Shown: in pieces, positions 34,373 through 41,816 of the stretch | How the letters are laid out: the number at the start of each line of letters is the position of its first letter | Position numbering within the stretch: the first letter of the stretch is position 1 | Assembly (NCBI GenBank): GCA_963705885.1 | Contig: OY970120.1 | Coordinates: forward strand, 1,736,001-1,800,000 | From: MFD01275-c22 sp963705885 | GTDB taxonomy: Bacteria > Actinomycetota > Actinomycetes > JACCUZ01 | Direction: 5' to 3' | Length of the DNA: 64,000 bases | Translations under genes and position numbers: made by a program | Notes under the pieces: generated by a model | The model's input: only the letters and a program-made list of their open reading frames with translations | Database searches by the model: none | What the model was told of the DNA's origin: nothing

Positions 34373-35650
34373 ATGCGCCTGCGACCTGCGCTGACCCTCG
34401 CCGTGATCGCGGCGCTCCTCGTCGCCTTCCTCACCCCGGCGCACGCGGGCGACGAACGGCGCCGCAAGAACCGTGTCGACGCCGAGATGAAGGACCTCCG
34501 GCACGACATGAACGAGACCTCCCGCGAGCTGCGGGCGGCCGCGCGGTCGCTGCGCCGGGCCGAGACCAAGCTGCCCGGGGCGCGGGCACGGGTCTCCCGG
34601 GTGCGTGGCCAGCTCGTCGCGGCCCGGGCGCGCGACCGGATGCTCGGCGAGCAGCTCGAGCTGGCCAAGGCCGAGGTGGCCCGCGCGCAGGCGCAGATCG
34701 AGGACACCCTCGCCGAGATCGCGGAGAGCGAGGTGCTCATCGGCCGCATCGCGCGCTCGTCCTACCAGAGCGGCGGCATGGGCGAGCTCGCGGTGGTGCT
34801 CCAGTCGCAGAGCCCCGACGACTTCGCGACCCGCCTGGTGCTCGTGCAGAACGCGCTGCGCTCAGAGGGCAACGTCCTGGGCGACCTGGCCGAGTCCAAG
34901 GCGAACCTCGCGGCGCAGCGCGCGACGCTGGTCGCCAAGCGCCAGCAGGTCGCGGGCATGAAGCGCGAGCAGGAACGGCTCGTGGTGAAGATCGAGGGCC
35001 TCAAGGACGAGGCCGTCGAGGCCAAGGAGGCCGTCGAGGCGCTCATCGCCGAGCGCGAGGTGGCCGTGGCCGCGGTCGAGCGGGAGAAGGCGGCGGAGGA
35101 GGCGCGCTACTCGCGGATGCAGGCCGAGTCGCAGCGGCTGTCGCGCATCCTGGCCGAGCGCGCCCGCCAGGCCCGTCTCGCCGCGGCCCGGGCCAGGGCC
35201 GCCGGGCGCTCGTCCAGCGGCTCGTCCGTCGGCGGCGGCGGCGCGATGTCGTGGCCGGTGTCGAGCTACATCACCTCGGGCTACGGGATGCGGGTCCACC
35301 CGGTCACCGGGGTCTACAAGCTGCACGACGGCACCGACTTCGGGGTCGGCTGCGGCACGCCGGTGCGCGCCGCGGCGTCCGGCACGGTCATCCAGGCCGC
35401 CAACGTCCCCGGCTACGGCAACCAGCTGGTCATCGACCACGGCGCGATGCGCGGGGCGGGTGTGGCGAGCAGCTACAGCCACCTGATGCGCTTCACGCAG
35501 GGGCCGGGGTCGCGCGTCGGCCGCGGCGAGGTCGTCGGCTACAGCGGCGGCGCGGCCGGCATGTACGGCGCCGGCTACTCCACCGGGTGCCACCTGCACT
35601 TCATGGTCTACGTCAACGGCGGCACGACCGACCCCATGGGCTGGCTGTAG
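34373..35650 (+). CDS. Coiled-coil M23 (LytM) peptidase, EnvC/RipC-like FtsEX partner candidate
   Basis: A 425-aa secreted protein with a signal peptide (cleaved near THAHA-type PAHAG, residues 20-25). Two long coiled-coil stretches (about 30-130 and 165-285) precede a LytM/M23 domain (about 300-425). The zinc and catalytic residues are present: LHDGTDFGV (His and Asp) and GCHLHFMVY (HxH). It therefore resembles E. coli EnvC in layout but, unlike EnvC, keeps metallopeptidase residues. A possible promoter, TTCGTC-N17-TAAAGT, lies at 34252-34280 in the 154-bp gap after ftsX. Confidence 0.9.
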   Translation: MRLRPALTLAVIAALLVAFLTPAHAGDERRRKNRVDAEMKDLRHDMNETSRELRAAARSLRRAETKLPGARARVSRVRGQLVAARARDRMLGEQLELAKAEVARAQAQIEDTLAEIAESEVLIGRIARSSYQSGGMGELAVVLQSQSPDDFATRLVLVQNALRSEGNVLGDLAESKANLAAQRATLVAKRQQVAGMKREQERLVVKIEGLKDEAVEAKEAVEALIAEREVAVAAVEREKAAEEARYSRMQAESQRLSRILAERARQARLAAARARAAGRSSSGSSVGGGGAMSWPVSSYITSGYGMRVHPVTGVYKLHDGTDFGVGCGTPVRAAASGTVIQAANVPGYGNQLVIDHGAMRGAGVASSYSHLMRFTQGPGSRVGRGEVVGYSGGAAGMYGAGYSTGCHLHFMVYVNGGTTDPMGWL

Positions 35651-35715
35651 GGCCGGACGGTGGACCCGGGCCCGGACGGCCGGTCTATCGCCGGTCTGAG
35701 CCCTACACTCGTGCG

Positions 35716-36891
35716 GTGATTTCGGCCCGACGCGCGCTGCGCGCCTCCGCCCTCGTGGCGGCGGTCGCCGTCGCGTACGTCGGCGGCGTCGTGACCGGTG
35801 TCGTCGGCTCGCACGACCCTGCTGCGGTCGAGAGCCGCGGGGTCATCGACGAGGCGGCCGACCGCATCGCCGCCCGCGCGGCCCGGCCGGTCGAGCGCGA
35901 GGCCCTCGAGCGTGCGGCGGTCGAGGGGATGCTGCGCGCGCTCGGCGACCGCTGGTCGACCTACTACGGCCGCTCCGAGTTCTCGTCCTTCCGCTCCGCG
36001 CTGGAGGGGCGCTACTCCGGCGTGGGCCTCTGGCTGCGCGGCGCCACCGGACCGGCCACCGGCATCGAGATCGGAAGCGTCCAGCCGGGCTCCCCGGCCG
36101 AGCGCGCCGGCCTGCTCCCCGGCGACGTGCTGATCGCCGTCGGCAGCCGCGACGTGTCGGCCTCCGACGTGCCCGCCGTTGCGGCACTGCTGCGCGGCGC
36201 CGAGGACTCGACGGTGCGCATCGCCGTCCGCCGCGGCTCCGCCACCCGCACCGTCACCCTGACCCGCGCCACGTTCCCCACCCCCGACGTCTCGGTGGAG
36301 CGCCTGCGCGGAGACATCGTGCGCATCGTGGTCTCGGCCTTCAGTCGGGGCGTGGGCGCCGACGTCCAGCGGGCCCTCGAGGCCGGGGCGGGCGGGGCCG
36401 TCGGCGGCGTCGTGCTCGACCTGCGCGACAACCCGGGCGGCCTGCTCGACGAGGCCGTGGCGGTCGCGTCGGTGTTCCTCGACGGCGGGCCCGTCGTGAG
36501 CTACGAGCGCCGTGGCCGCCAGCAGGAGACGCTCGACGCGTTCGCCGGCGGTGACGTGTCGACCCCGCTCGTCGTGCTGGTCAACCCGTCCACCGCGAGT
36601 GCCGCCGAGGTCGTCGCGGCCGCGCTGCAGGACCGCAACCGCGCTGTCGTCGTCGGCACACGGACGTACGGCAAGGGGTCGGTGCAGGAGCCGTCGACGC
36701 TGTCCGACGGGTCCGCGCTCGAGCTCACCGTCGGCCGCTACCTGACACCGGCCGGCCGCAGCCTCGACGGCGTCGGGGTCGAGCCGGACGTCGTCGTCCC
36801 CCCCGGCGAGGCGCCCGAGATGGCCGAGCGCCGTGCGATCGAGGTCCTGACCGGACTCGTCGCGGCACTCACCGGGACGGGGCGCGGCTGA
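35716..36891 (+). CDS. C-terminal processing peptidase, S41 family
   Basis: A 391-aa protease with a single N-terminal anchor (LRASALVAAVAVAYVGGVVTG), a PDZ domain (about residues 95-185; GVGLWLRG, GSPAERAGLLPGDVLIAVG) and an S41 catalytic domain. The nucleophile Ser is in NPSTASAAEVVA and the general-base Lys in RTYGKGSVQEPS, about 25 residues later as expected. These enzymes trim envelope proteins. GTG 35716 lies 6 nt after TACACT (35704-35709), another likely leaderless start. Its stop overlaps the smpB start. Confidence 0.92.
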   Translation: MISARRALRASALVAAVAVAYVGGVVTGVVGSHDPAAVESRGVIDEAADRIAARAARPVEREALERAAVEGMLRALGDRWSTYYGRSEFSSFRSALEGRYSGVGLWLRGATGPATGIEIGSVQPGSPAERAGLLPGDVLIAVGSRDVSASDVPAVAALLRGAEDSTVRIAVRRGSATRTVTLTRATFPTPDVSVERLRGDIVRIVVSAFSRGVGADVQRALEAGAGGAVGGVVLDLRDNPGGLLDEAVAVASVFLDGGPVVSYERRGRQQETLDAFAGGDVSTPLVVLVNPSTASAAEVVAAALQDRNRAVVVGTRTYGKGSVQEPSTLSDGSALELTVGRYLTPAGRSLDGVGVEPDVVVPPGEAPEMAERRAIEVLTGLVAALTGTGRG

Positions 36892-37367
36892 TGCCCAAGG
36901 AGCAGGGACGCAAGGTGGTCGCGCAGAACCGCAAGGCGCGCCACGACTACCACATCGACGACGTCTACGAGGCCGGCCTCGTGCTCACCGGCACCGAGGT
37001 CAAGTCGCTGCGCGCGGGCCACGCGACGCTGGTCGACGGGTTCGCACACATCCGTGACGGCGAGGCGTGGCTGGCGAACGTGCACATCCCGGAGTACACC
37101 GAGGGCACGTGGACCAACCACGAGCCGCGCCGCGAGCGCAAGCTGCTGCTGCACCGGCAGGAGATCCTGCGGCTCATCGGCAAGACCAAGGAGACCGGCG
37201 TCACGATGGTGCCGCTGGCGCTGTACTTCAAGGACGGCAAGGCCAAGGTCGAGATCGCGCTGGCGCGTGGCAAGCGCACCTACGACAAGCGCCAGGCGCT
37301 GGCCGAGAAGCAGTCCAAGCGCGAGACCGAGCGGGCGCTCTCCCGGCGCAGCAGCGGCAAGGCCTGA
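36891..37367 (+). CDS. smpB: SsrA-binding protein SmpB
   Basis: A 158-aa tmRNA partner in ribosome rescue. Landmarks are VVAQNRKARHDYHIDDVYEAGLVLTGTEVKSLR, the GEAWLANVHIPEYTEGTW loop and the basic C-terminal tail (KRETERALSRRSSGKA) that occupies the empty mRNA channel. It is coupled to the S41 gene (TGATG). Its RNA partner ssrA lies 9.2 kb downstream on the same strand, behind accessory genes. Confidence 0.96.
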   Translation: MPKEQGRKVVAQNRKARHDYHIDDVYEAGLVLTGTEVKSLRAGHATLVDGFAHIRDGEAWLANVHIPEYTEGTWTNHEPRRERKLLLHRQEILRLIGKTKETGVTMVPLALYFKDGKAKVEIALARGKRTYDKRQALAEKQSKRETERALSRRSSGKA

Positions 37368-37371
37368 CCCG

Positions 37372-39183
37372 GTGCTGCGCCGGTGCGGGCTGCTGCTCGG
37401 CGCTGCCGTCGCGGCTCTCTTGGCGATCGCGTCGCCCGCAGCCGCGGCTGACGGCGAGCGCATCACGTCGTTCGACGTCGTGCTGACCGTCGGGGAGGAC
37501 GGGTCGCTCGGCGTGCGCGAGACGATCGGCTACGACTTCGCGGGCTCGCCCGACCGGCACGGCATCTTCCGCACGATCCCGGTGCGGGTGCCGTTCGACG
37601 ACGACAACGACCGCGTCTACCGGCTCGACGGCTTCCGGGTGAGCAGCCCCACCGGTGCGCCGACCGGGGTCGAGCGCAGCGACGACGGGGGAGTCGCGTC
37701 GTTCCGCATCGGCGACCCCGACGAGACGGTCAGCGGCCGGCACGACTACGTCCTCGACTACTCGGTCGAGGGTGCGCTCAACTCCTTCGCCGACCACGAC
37801 GAGCTCTACTGGAACGCGATCGGCGACGGCTGGGGCGTGCCGATCGAGCGCGTTCGCGTGACGGTCGAGGCTCCCGCCGGGATCACGCAGCAGGCCTGCT
37901 TCGCCGGCCCGCCCGGCAGCAGCCTGCCGTGCGCGCAGCTCGGCGCGACGGCGGGGACGCTGACGGCGGGCCAACCGGCCGGGCTGCAGCCGTACGAGGC
38001 CCTCACCGTGGTCGCGGGCCTGCCCAAGGGTGCCGTGAGCGCGACGGGCCCGGTGCTCGAGGAGCGCTGGACGCTGGCCCGGTCGCTGACCCCGACGCCG
38101 CTGACCGGCGGGCTGGCGGCTGCCGTGCTCCTGCCCGGCCTGGCGGGTGTCCTGTGGCTGGTCGGCTCCCGCGGCCGCGACCGGCGCTTCGCGGGGGTCA
38201 CGCCGGGCGTCTCCGCGGTCGGAGCGGCCGAGGAGCCCGTGCCGCTGACCGGGGCCGGTGCGGTCGCGGTGCAGTTCCGGCCGCCGGAGGGGCTGCGGCC
38301 GGGTCAGGTCGGGACGCTGCTCGACGAGGAGGCCAACGTCCTCGACGTCACGGCGACGATCGTCGACCTCGCGGTCCGCGGGCACCTGCGCATAGAGGAG
38401 CTGCCGCGGCGCGGCTGGTTCTCCTCCCGCGACTGGCGGCTGGTGCGTCTCGACGGCGGGACGGGCGACCTCCTGGGCTACGAGACGCTGCTCTACGAGG
38501 GGCTGTTCGAGTCGGGTCCCACGGTGAAGCTCTCGTCGCTGAAGAAGCAGTTCGCCGCGCGGCTGAAGAAGGTGCAGACCGCGCTCTACGAGGACGTGAC
38601 CCGGGCCGGCTGGTTCAGCGGGCGGCCGGACAAGGTCCGGGGGCGGTGGCAGGTCGGCGGCGTCGTGCTGGCCGTGGCGGGCGGCTGGCTGACGTACCTG
38701 CTCGCGCAGCGGCTGCACTGGGCGCCGGTGGGCATCGCGCTGACCCTCGTCGGGCTGGTGCTGCTCGCGATGGCCAAGCGGATGCCGGCGCGCACCGCCC
38801 GCGGCTCGGCGGTGCTGGCCCAGGCGCGCGGCTTCCGCGAGTACGTCCGCACGGCCGAGGCGCACCAGCTGCGCTACGAGGAGTCGCAGGACGTCTTCAG
38901 CCGCTACCTGCCCTACGCCGTCGTGTTCGGCGAGACCGAGCACTGGGTGAAGGTGTTCGGGCCGCTGGCGGTGGCCGGTGGGGCCGCCGCGGCCGCAGGC
39001 CCGGCCTGGTACTCCGGGCCCGACGGCTGGAGCGCGGCCAGCTTCGGGGAGTCCCTCGACGGCTTCACGTCCGCGACCTCGGGCACGATCGCGGCGGCGA
39101 CCCCGTCGTCGTCCGGCGGCTCCGGCTTCAGCGGCGGCTCGTCCGGCGGCGGGGGCGGAGGCGGCGGGGGCGGCTCCTGGTAA
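37372..39183 (+). CDS. DUF2207 family membrane protein
   Basis: A 603-aa protein with a signal peptide (LLLGAAVAALLAIASPAAAA), a large extracytoplasmic beta domain (ITSFDVVLTVGEDGSLGVRETIGYDF, a typical DUF2207 opening), a membrane helix (about residues 240-262), a cytoplasmic helical part, two more helices (about 430-470) and a Gly-rich end GGSSGGGGGGGGGGSW that is diagnostic of the family. Function is unknown. GTG 37372 follows the smpB stop by 4 bp, suggesting cotranscription. Confidence 0.88.
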   Translation: MLRRCGLLLGAAVAALLAIASPAAAADGERITSFDVVLTVGEDGSLGVRETIGYDFAGSPDRHGIFRTIPVRVPFDDDNDRVYRLDGFRVSSPTGAPTGVERSDDGGVASFRIGDPDETVSGRHDYVLDYSVEGALNSFADHDELYWNAIGDGWGVPIERVRVTVEAPAGITQQACFAGPPGSSLPCAQLGATAGTLTAGQPAGLQPYEALTVVAGLPKGAVSATGPVLEERWTLARSLTPTPLTGGLAAAVLLPGLAGVLWLVGSRGRDRRFAGVTPGVSAVGAAEEPVPLTGAGAVAVQFRPPEGLRPGQVGTLLDEEANVLDVTATIVDLAVRGHLRIEELPRRGWFSSRDWRLVRLDGGTGDLLGYETLLYEGLFESGPTVKLSSLKKQFAARLKKVQTALYEDVTRAGWFSGRPDKVRGRWQVGGVVLAVAGGWLTYLLAQRLHWAPVGIALTLVGLVLLAMAKRMPARTARGSAVLAQARGFREYVRTAEAHQLRYEESQDVFSRYLPYAVVFGETEHWVKVFGPLAVAGGAAAAAGPAWYSGPDGWSAASFGESLDGFTSATSGTIAAATPSSSGGSGFSGGSSGGGGGGGGGGSW

Positions 39184-39252
39184 GCGAGTTCGGGGTGCCG
39201 GCTAAGGACATCGCCTGATGCCTCCGCGGTCGTCGGCCGCCACCTTCGGGGC

Positions 39253-39546
39253 ATGTCCTACGTCATCACCCGCACGACGCCCACCCAGGCGGACGAGCGC
39301 CACGAGACGGGCCAGGAGGCCCGCGTAGCGACCCACCTGGTCGCGGCCGTCCTGTGCACCGTCCTCTGCTTCGCCCCCACGGGCGTGGCCGCCGTCGTCT
39401 ACGCCGGCCAGGTCAGGACCATGCTGGCCCTGGGAGACGCCGCGGCGGCGCGCCGCGCGTCGCGGGCCGCGGCCCGGCTGTGCTGGGCCAGCGTCTCGGT
39501 GACCCTGGGATGCCTGCTCGTGATCGTGCTGGGTGCTCGGGGCTGA
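39253..39546 (+). CDS. CD225/dispanin-like small membrane protein
   Basis: A 97-aa protein with two membrane helices. The first is followed by a conserved dispanin-type segment: HLVAAVLCTVLCFAPTGVAAVVYAGQV, then a short charged loop (ALGDAAAARRASRAAARL), then the second helix. CD225 proteins in bacteria are of unknown role; the eukaryotic IFITM relatives alter membrane fusion. It ends 31 bp before a strong terminator. Confidence 0.75.
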   Translation: MSYVITRTTPTQADERHETGQEARVATHLVAAVLCTVLCFAPTGVAAVVYAGQVRTMLALGDAAAARRASRAAARLCWASVSVTLGCLLVIVLGARG

Positions 39547-39577
39547 GGGCAGCACCACCGGTCACGCAGGGCAAGAG

Positions 39578-39613
39578 AGAAGGCCGGGTCCGAGATCTCG
39601 GACCCGGCCTTCT
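39578..39613. terminator. Perfect 18-bp palindromic terminator
   Basis: Bases 39578-39595 are the exact reverse complement of 39596-39613 (arm AGAAGGCCGGGTCCGAGA). It sits between the CD225 gene and the convergent HESRH protein gene and can act on both. Confidence 0.75.
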
Positions 39614-39643
39614 GTCGTACGTCGTGGCCTGCGGACGCGCTGG

Positions 39644-40123
39644 TCAACGCGCCCGGTAGCCGCCGTCGTGCAGCCCCGCCCAGCGCTCGAAGACGTTGTC
39701 GTAGAAGTCGCCGCGCGTGCGCAGCGACTCCGCGCCGTAGAGCCCGGGGAACGTCGGCCCGCCGCCGAACATCGCCCACTGGTCGGAGTGGCGCGACTCG
39801 TGACGGTGCCGGTCGCTCCCGTCCAGGTCGCCGTAGAGCCACGTGTTGCCGATTGTCGTCCCGGCGTTCGCATAGCCCCCGGTCATGTCCGCACAGGCGA
39901 CGGTGAGGTCGCTCCGCACGCTGCAGTCACCGCCGTGGGTGTTCGCCCAGGCCACCGCTGCGGCGGTCATGGGCAGGTTGACCACGGCCCGGGCCAGGGC
40001 CATCGCGTGCAGGCCGACCGTGAGCACGGCGGCGACGGCCAGCGCGAGCACGACGCCGCGGCGGCGCGCGACCTCGTCGACGCCACGTGAATGCGCCAGC
40101 GTGCGGGCGGTTCTCTCATCCAT
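39644..40123 (-). CDS. Membrane-anchored protein with HESRH motif, unknown function
   Basis: A 159-aa protein with an N-terminal helix (GVVLALAVAAVLTVGLHAMAL) that places the rest outside the cytoplasm. The outer domain has two Cys (DCSVRSD, VACADM) and an HExxH-like motif in DRHRHESRHSDQWAMFGGG. The stretch HESRHSDQ resembles the HExGHxxQ element of small zinc-peptidase-like domains, but a third ligand is not obvious, so catalysis is uncertain. No named family was recognised. It converges on the CD225 gene and lies 82 bp downstream of the clostripain-like gene on the same strand, possibly the same operon. Confidence 0.6.
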   Translation of the reverse strand: MDERTARTLAHSRGVDEVARRRGVVLALAVAAVLTVGLHAMALARAVVNLPMTAAAVAWANTHGGDCSVRSDLTVACADMTGGYANAGTTIGNTWLYGDLDGSDRHRHESRHSDQWAMFGGGPTFPGLYGAESLRTRGDFYDNVFERWAGLHDGGYRAR

Positions 40124-40205
40124 GCCCGCAGCGTGGGCCCGTCAGGCAGCCGCGGCGTCCGGCATCCACTTACGCCAGCCCTTCGGCTGCCTTACGTCGT
40201 CGTTC

Positions 40206-41324
40206 TCACCCCGTGCTCGCCGGTGCTGTCTTGGTCGGGAAGAGGTCCGGCAGGTAAGCGGACCACTCCGGCTCTGGCGGCCAGTCCAGGTCGAGGGCGC
40301 GGCTCGGAGGGAGGCCAGCCCGGGTGGCGAGCCCGTCGCGGCCACCGAGGATGCCGGCCGCCCGCCGCGCAAGCGTCGCCAGCCTGAGGGCCCCGCGGAC
40401 CGCCTCGGCCTCCGGGTTGGCCTCGAAGCGACCGAGCCGGCGCATCAACGCCCCGAGGTCGAGCAAGTTCGTGTCGTCGAGGATGTCTGCGCCGGCGGCG
40501 GCGTCGAAGAACTCGACGCGTCCCGGTGGGGTGCTGCCCGCCAGGGCGTCCAGCGCACCGCGCAGGGCCGCGACCTCGGCCAAGGTCACCGCGACCAGGC
40601 ACCACTCCGGGACGTCGACGGACGCGGCGTAGGCCTCCACGATGGCGGCGGCCACCGCCTTCGAACTGCCGGTGTCGCGCAGGATCCGCAACAGCTGGAC
40701 GTACGGCCAGCCACTGGCCGGCTCGGGCACCATCGAGCCGATGAAGACTGCCTCGCGATATGCGTCGGCGAGCGTCTCCACGTTCGACACCGTGGCCATC
40801 CGGCAAGCGTCGTACCCGATGATGTCCGGCGGCGGCGTCCCAGCCGCCTCACTGGCCGTCTGCGGCTGGATGGGCGGCAGCTCGCCGACGAGCTCCTCCG
40901 CGGTGAGCACGGCAAGCGAGGCTGCACCGCCGGGGGCGGAGAGCTCGCCCGTGGCCGCCACAGCCGGTGATGGGGCAGCGCTGGGAAAGAAGAGCTCTCC
41001 GTGCCCCCACAGCACGAGCAGGCGCTTCGTCTCGACCGGCCGCTCGGTCGTCCAGCACCTGGCGTTTGCCAGCGCCTGGCCAAGGGTGGCAACCGAGCCA
41101 ACGTCGTTGGGGATGGCCACCGGTGGCGCCCATGGTTGCAGCGTCGGACCCGACGTGCCCGGTCTGGTCTCGATGACGTGTACGTGGACGTCGCCGGGGT
41201 CGATGGTCTCGAGTGCGAGGGTGGCCTCTCGCAGGTCGGCCAGGAAGGCCTCGTCGAGGTCGGGTGTCACGGTGGCCCAGATGACGACGGACCAGCCGGG
41301 CGGGACGTCGACGGCATCTTCCAC
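40206..41324 (-). CDS. Clostripain-like (C11, caspase-fold) cysteine protease
   Basis: A 372-aa protein of clan CD type. The catalytic His108 is in RLLVLWGHGELF and the nucleophile Cys174 in PDIIGYDACRMATVSNVE. The downstream EPASGWPY stretch is typical of the C11 family (EP..GWPY). Beta strands WSVVIWATV and DVHVHVIET fit the caspase-hemoglobinase core. No signal peptide or lipobox is present, unlike most secreted clostripains, so a cytoplasmic role is inferred. GTG 41324 is chosen over upstream ATGs because GGGGAG stands five bases ahead of it. It diverges from a small unknown gene 111 bp away. GC is lower than the flanks (37 of 60 bases at 40741-40800). Confidence 0.78.
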   Translation of the reverse strand: MEDAVDVPPGWSVVIWATVTPDLDEAFLADLREATLALETIDPGDVHVHVIETRPGTSGPTLQPWAPPVAIPNDVGSVATLGQALANARCWTTERPVETKRLLVLWGHGELFFPSAAPSPAVAATGELSAPGGAASLAVLTAEELVGELPPIQPQTASEAAGTPPPDIIGYDACRMATVSNVETLADAYREAVFIGSMVPEPASGWPYVQLLRILRDTGSSKAVAAAIVEAYAASVDVPEWCLVAVTLAEVAALRGALDALAGSTPPGRVEFFDAAAGADILDDTNLLDLGALMRRLGRFEANPEAEAVRGALRLATLARRAAGILGGRDGLATRAGLPPSRALDLDWPPEPEWSAYLPDLFPTKTAPASTG

Positions 41325-41435
41325 GGCATCTCCCCTTGCGCCAGCGCCCGCCCGGGATGATCCTGGCGACGACTGGATCATGCCGTTCCAGATAAGACCC
41401 CTCATGGAGCGGCGTCAACACCGCAGGGGACGGCG

Positions 41436-41816
41436 ATGCGCTACGAGCTCCGTACGACCTTCCGCCTGGCGGACAGGGGTGTGCTCTCGCCTGACACCAT
41501 CGGGGACGCCGACCGTCTGCTGCGGTGGCTCTACGAGTCCCTGCCGACCAGGGTCACCATGGGGTGTGACGTCTCCCGCCCGCAGTGGCGCGGCAACCGC
41601 TACTCCGAGCCAGACGTGGAGTTCCAGCTGGTCACGCGTTACCGCAACGCGTTCGAGGCGACGGCCGACCGGCTCCGCATCGAGCACGCGATGGCGGCGC
41701 AGCCACCGGCCGGGAAGGTGCCGGGCGCCGTATGCCAGTTTGATCTGCTTGTCGTGTACGGCGAGGACGATCTGGTCTGGGCCGCCGACCCGATCAAGAA
41801 GATCACTCATCCGTGA
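41436..41816 (+). CDS. Unknown 126-aa protein divergent from the clostripain-like gene
   Basis: A 126-aa soluble protein with no signal, helix or recognised domain. It is rich in aromatic and charged residues, with alternating short strands (YELRTTFRL, VEFQLVTRY, CQFDLLVVYG) around a central helix (DADRLLRWLYESLP). ATG 41436 has AGGGGA six bases upstream. Its last 14 bp overlap the convergent 3' end of the large LuxR regulator gene. Sharing a 111-bp divergent promoter region with the protease suggests a substrate, inhibitor or regulator of it; this is inference. Confidence 0.65.
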   Translation: MRYELRTTFRLADRGVLSPDTIGDADRLLRWLYESLPTRVTMGCDVSRPQWRGNRYSEPDVEFQLVTRYRNAFEATADRLRIEHAMAAQPPAGKVPGAVCQFDLLVVYGEDDLVWAADPIKKITHP

